41,551 nucleotides of DNA from Bacillota bacterium (GTDB lineage: Bacteria; Bacillota; Clostridia; Christensenellales; CAG-138): contig JAEESS010000015.1 in NCBI GenBank assembly GCA_016286445.1, positions 1 through 41,551 on the forward strand, read 5' to 3'. Within the stretch, counting starts at the first letter, position 1, and the number at the start of each line of letters is the position of its first letter. Below, in pieces: positions 40,416 through 41,551 of the stretch. The translations under genes and the position numbers were made by a program. The notes beneath the pieces were generated by a model that saw nothing but the letters and a program-made list of their open reading frames with translations, had not been told where the DNA came from and searched no databases.

Positions 40416-41105
40416 ATGCTGACGAAAGAACAAATCACGGAATTGCAGAATAAGCTCGGGTATTCCTTCGGAAACGCCGACCTTTTGAAGCGCGCGCTGA
40501 TGCACTCGTCGTATGTGCCCGGCACGGGCGGCGACAACGAGCGCATGGAGTTTCTGGGAGACGCGGTGCTGGAGCTTTGCGTGTCCGAGGAGCTCTTTTT
40601 CCGCTTCCCGAACATGCAGGAGGGACAGCTTTCCAAAAACCGCGCGTCGATCGTCTGCGAATCCGCGCTTTCCGAAGCGGCGAAGGGCGTCGGGCTCGGC
40701 AAATACCTGCTTTTGGGCCGCGGCGAGGACGCAAGCGGCGGCAGGGAAAAGCCGTCGATCCTGTCCGATGCGTTCGAGGCGGTGATCGCCGCGATCTATC
40801 TGGACGGCGGTTTCGCGCCCGCAAGGAGCTTTATCCACCGGTTCGTACTGCCGCTTCTGGACCTCTCGACGCCGGTATCCGAAAAGGATCACAAGACGCG
40901 CCTGCAGGAGCTGATCCATGCGAGAACGCACGGCAGACAGGTGCGGTATGTGCTCGTCGGGGAAGAGGGACCGGATCACAGCAAGACCTTCACCATGCAG
41001 GCGGTGCTCGACGAGCAGGTACTCGGCGAGGGGAAGGGACATTCAAAACAGAGCGCGGGACAGGCGGCTGCCGAAGACGCGCTTTCGAGGTTGGAAACGA
41101 AATGA
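40416..41105 (+). CDS. rnc: Ribonuclease III
   Basis: A 229-residue double-strand-specific endoribonuclease that processes rRNA and structured mRNAs. The catalytic signature NERMEFLGDAVLE is at residues 41-53. A further acidic catalytic segment is SDAFEAVIAAIYLDGG (near 113-128). The C-terminal dsRNA-binding domain is at about 155-228 (KTRLQELIHARTHG ... GKGHSKQSAGQAAAEDAL). It overlaps smc by four bases. The rnc-smc order is usual in Bacillota. The ribosome-binding site is weak (AAGAGAAA). Confidence 0.96.
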   Translation: MLTKEQITELQNKLGYSFGNADLLKRALMHSSYVPGTGGDNERMEFLGDAVLELCVSEELFFRFPNMQEGQLSKNRASIVCESALSEAAKGVGLGKYLLLGRGEDASGGREKPSILSDAFEAVIAAIYLDGGFAPARSFIHRFVLPLLDLSTPVSEKDHKTRLQELIHARTHGRQVRYVLVGEEGPDHSKTFTMQAVLDEQVLGEGKGHSKQSAGQAAAEDALSRLETK

Positions 41106-41551
41106 GACTGACAAGACTGGACATCTCCGGCTTCAAGTCGTTTGCGAAAAAGACCGAGCTTCAATTCGGCTCGGGCATCACGGCGGTCATCGGACCGAAC
41201 GGAAGCGGCAAGAGCAATATCGCGGATGCGGTGCGCTGGGTACTCGGTGAGCAAAGCGCGCGTGCTTTGCGCGGCTCCAAAATGGAGGACGTCATCTTCA
41301 ACGGCACGCAGAAGCGCAAGCCGCAGTCGATGTGCGAAGTCACGCTGACGTTCGACAACGCCGACCACCTGCTGCCGGTCGATTACGACGAGGTTGCGGT
41401 GACGCGGCGCATGTACCGTTCGGGCGAGAGCGAATACGTGCTGAACGGGCGCGTCTGCAGGCTCAAGGACATCTCCGAACTGTTCCGCGATACGGGCATC
41501 GGCAAGGACGGGTACTCGATCATTTCGCAGGGGCGCGTCGACGAGATCCTC
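41102..41551 (+). CDS. smc: Chromosome segregation protein SMC, N-terminal part
   Basis: The first 150 residues of the condensin ATPase. It begins MRLTRLDISGFKSFAKKTEL. Walker A is GPNGSGKSN near residue 33, and the conserved DAVRWVLGEQSARALRG and TGIGKDGYSIISQGRVDEIL (the Q-loop region) follow. The gene runs off the end of the window. Its ATG overlaps the rnc stop. Confidence 0.96.
   Translation, partial: MRLTRLDISGFKSFAKKTELQFGSGITAVIGPNGSGKSNIADAVRWVLGEQSARALRGSKMEDVIFNGTQKRKPQSMCEVTLTFDNADHLLPVDYDEVAVTRRMYRSGESEYVLNGRVCRLKDISELFRDTGIGKDGYSIISQGRVDEIL

Noticed and set aside
1-41551. tRNA, rRNA or intact insertion-sequence genes.
   Set aside because: I saw no cloverleaf, rRNA segment or transposase frame in the gaps between genes. 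A dedicated scan would be needed to exclude small RNAs.

Overview
The window is a GC-rich (roughly 58-60 % by eye), densely packed chromosome segment of a Bacillota bacterium, most likely of class Clostridia. The evidence is the block rimP-nusA-ylxR-ylxQ-infB-rbfA-nrnA-truB-ribF-rpsO-pnp-M16 peptidase, a sepF/divIVA division operon, and the plsX-acpP-rnc-smc block. Further support comes from a Na+-pumping decarboxylase operon and from SD-led starts that use ATG, GTG and TTG. I cannot name genus or species. No tRNA, rRNA, CRISPR array or intact insertion sequence was found.

Layout. 1-4.3 kb: a BMP-type (purine nucleoside-like) ABC importer: end of the binding protein, a double ATPase and two permeases. 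4.3-7.0 kb: a BlaI-type repressor and a BlaR1-like M56 membrane peptidase behind a promoter with two dyad operators. 7.0-7.34 kb: a convergent intergenic region with an echo of the importer's 3' end and AT-rich 15-bp tandem repeats. 7.3-10.9 kb (minus strand): a small unknown gene, adenine deaminase, and a DUF4363/DUF421 pair. 11.1-15.1 kb: oxaloacetate decarboxylase (oadG, biotin carrier, oadB, oadA) and pgsA. 15.1-22.0 kb: the translation and RNA-processing operon from rimP to truB, with an attenuator-like leader. 22.0-22.9 kb: four structured repeats flanking a DUF559 endonuclease-like gene. 22.9-26.4 kb: ribF, rpsO, pnp. 26.4-32.6 kb: a tightly overlapped operon of M16 peptidase, dUTPase-like protein, HlyD-like adaptor, YggS, SepF, DivIVA-like protein and YgiQ-type radical SAM protein. 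32.6-33.4 kb: DUF177 protein and rpmF. 33.4-38.9 kb: an accessory block (two arrays of small hairpins, a 225-bp element with inverted ends, a Nudix hydrolase, a PadR regulator and an FtsX-type ABC exporter). 38.9 kb to the end: plsX, acpP, rnc and the start of smc.

How the parts fit. The nucleoside importer and adenine deaminase suggest purine salvage. The oad operon would couple oxaloacetate decarboxylation to Na+ export. The rest of the core is housekeeping for translation, RNA decay, division and lipid synthesis. Conserved neighbourhoods appear to be broken at two places, truB|ribF and rpmF|plsX. Both junctions carry copies of one family of hairpin-rich repeat whose stems change sequence while keeping their pairing. 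These repeats, and the DUF559 gene whose ribosome-binding site and stop codon come from them, are the most likely undescribed system in the window.
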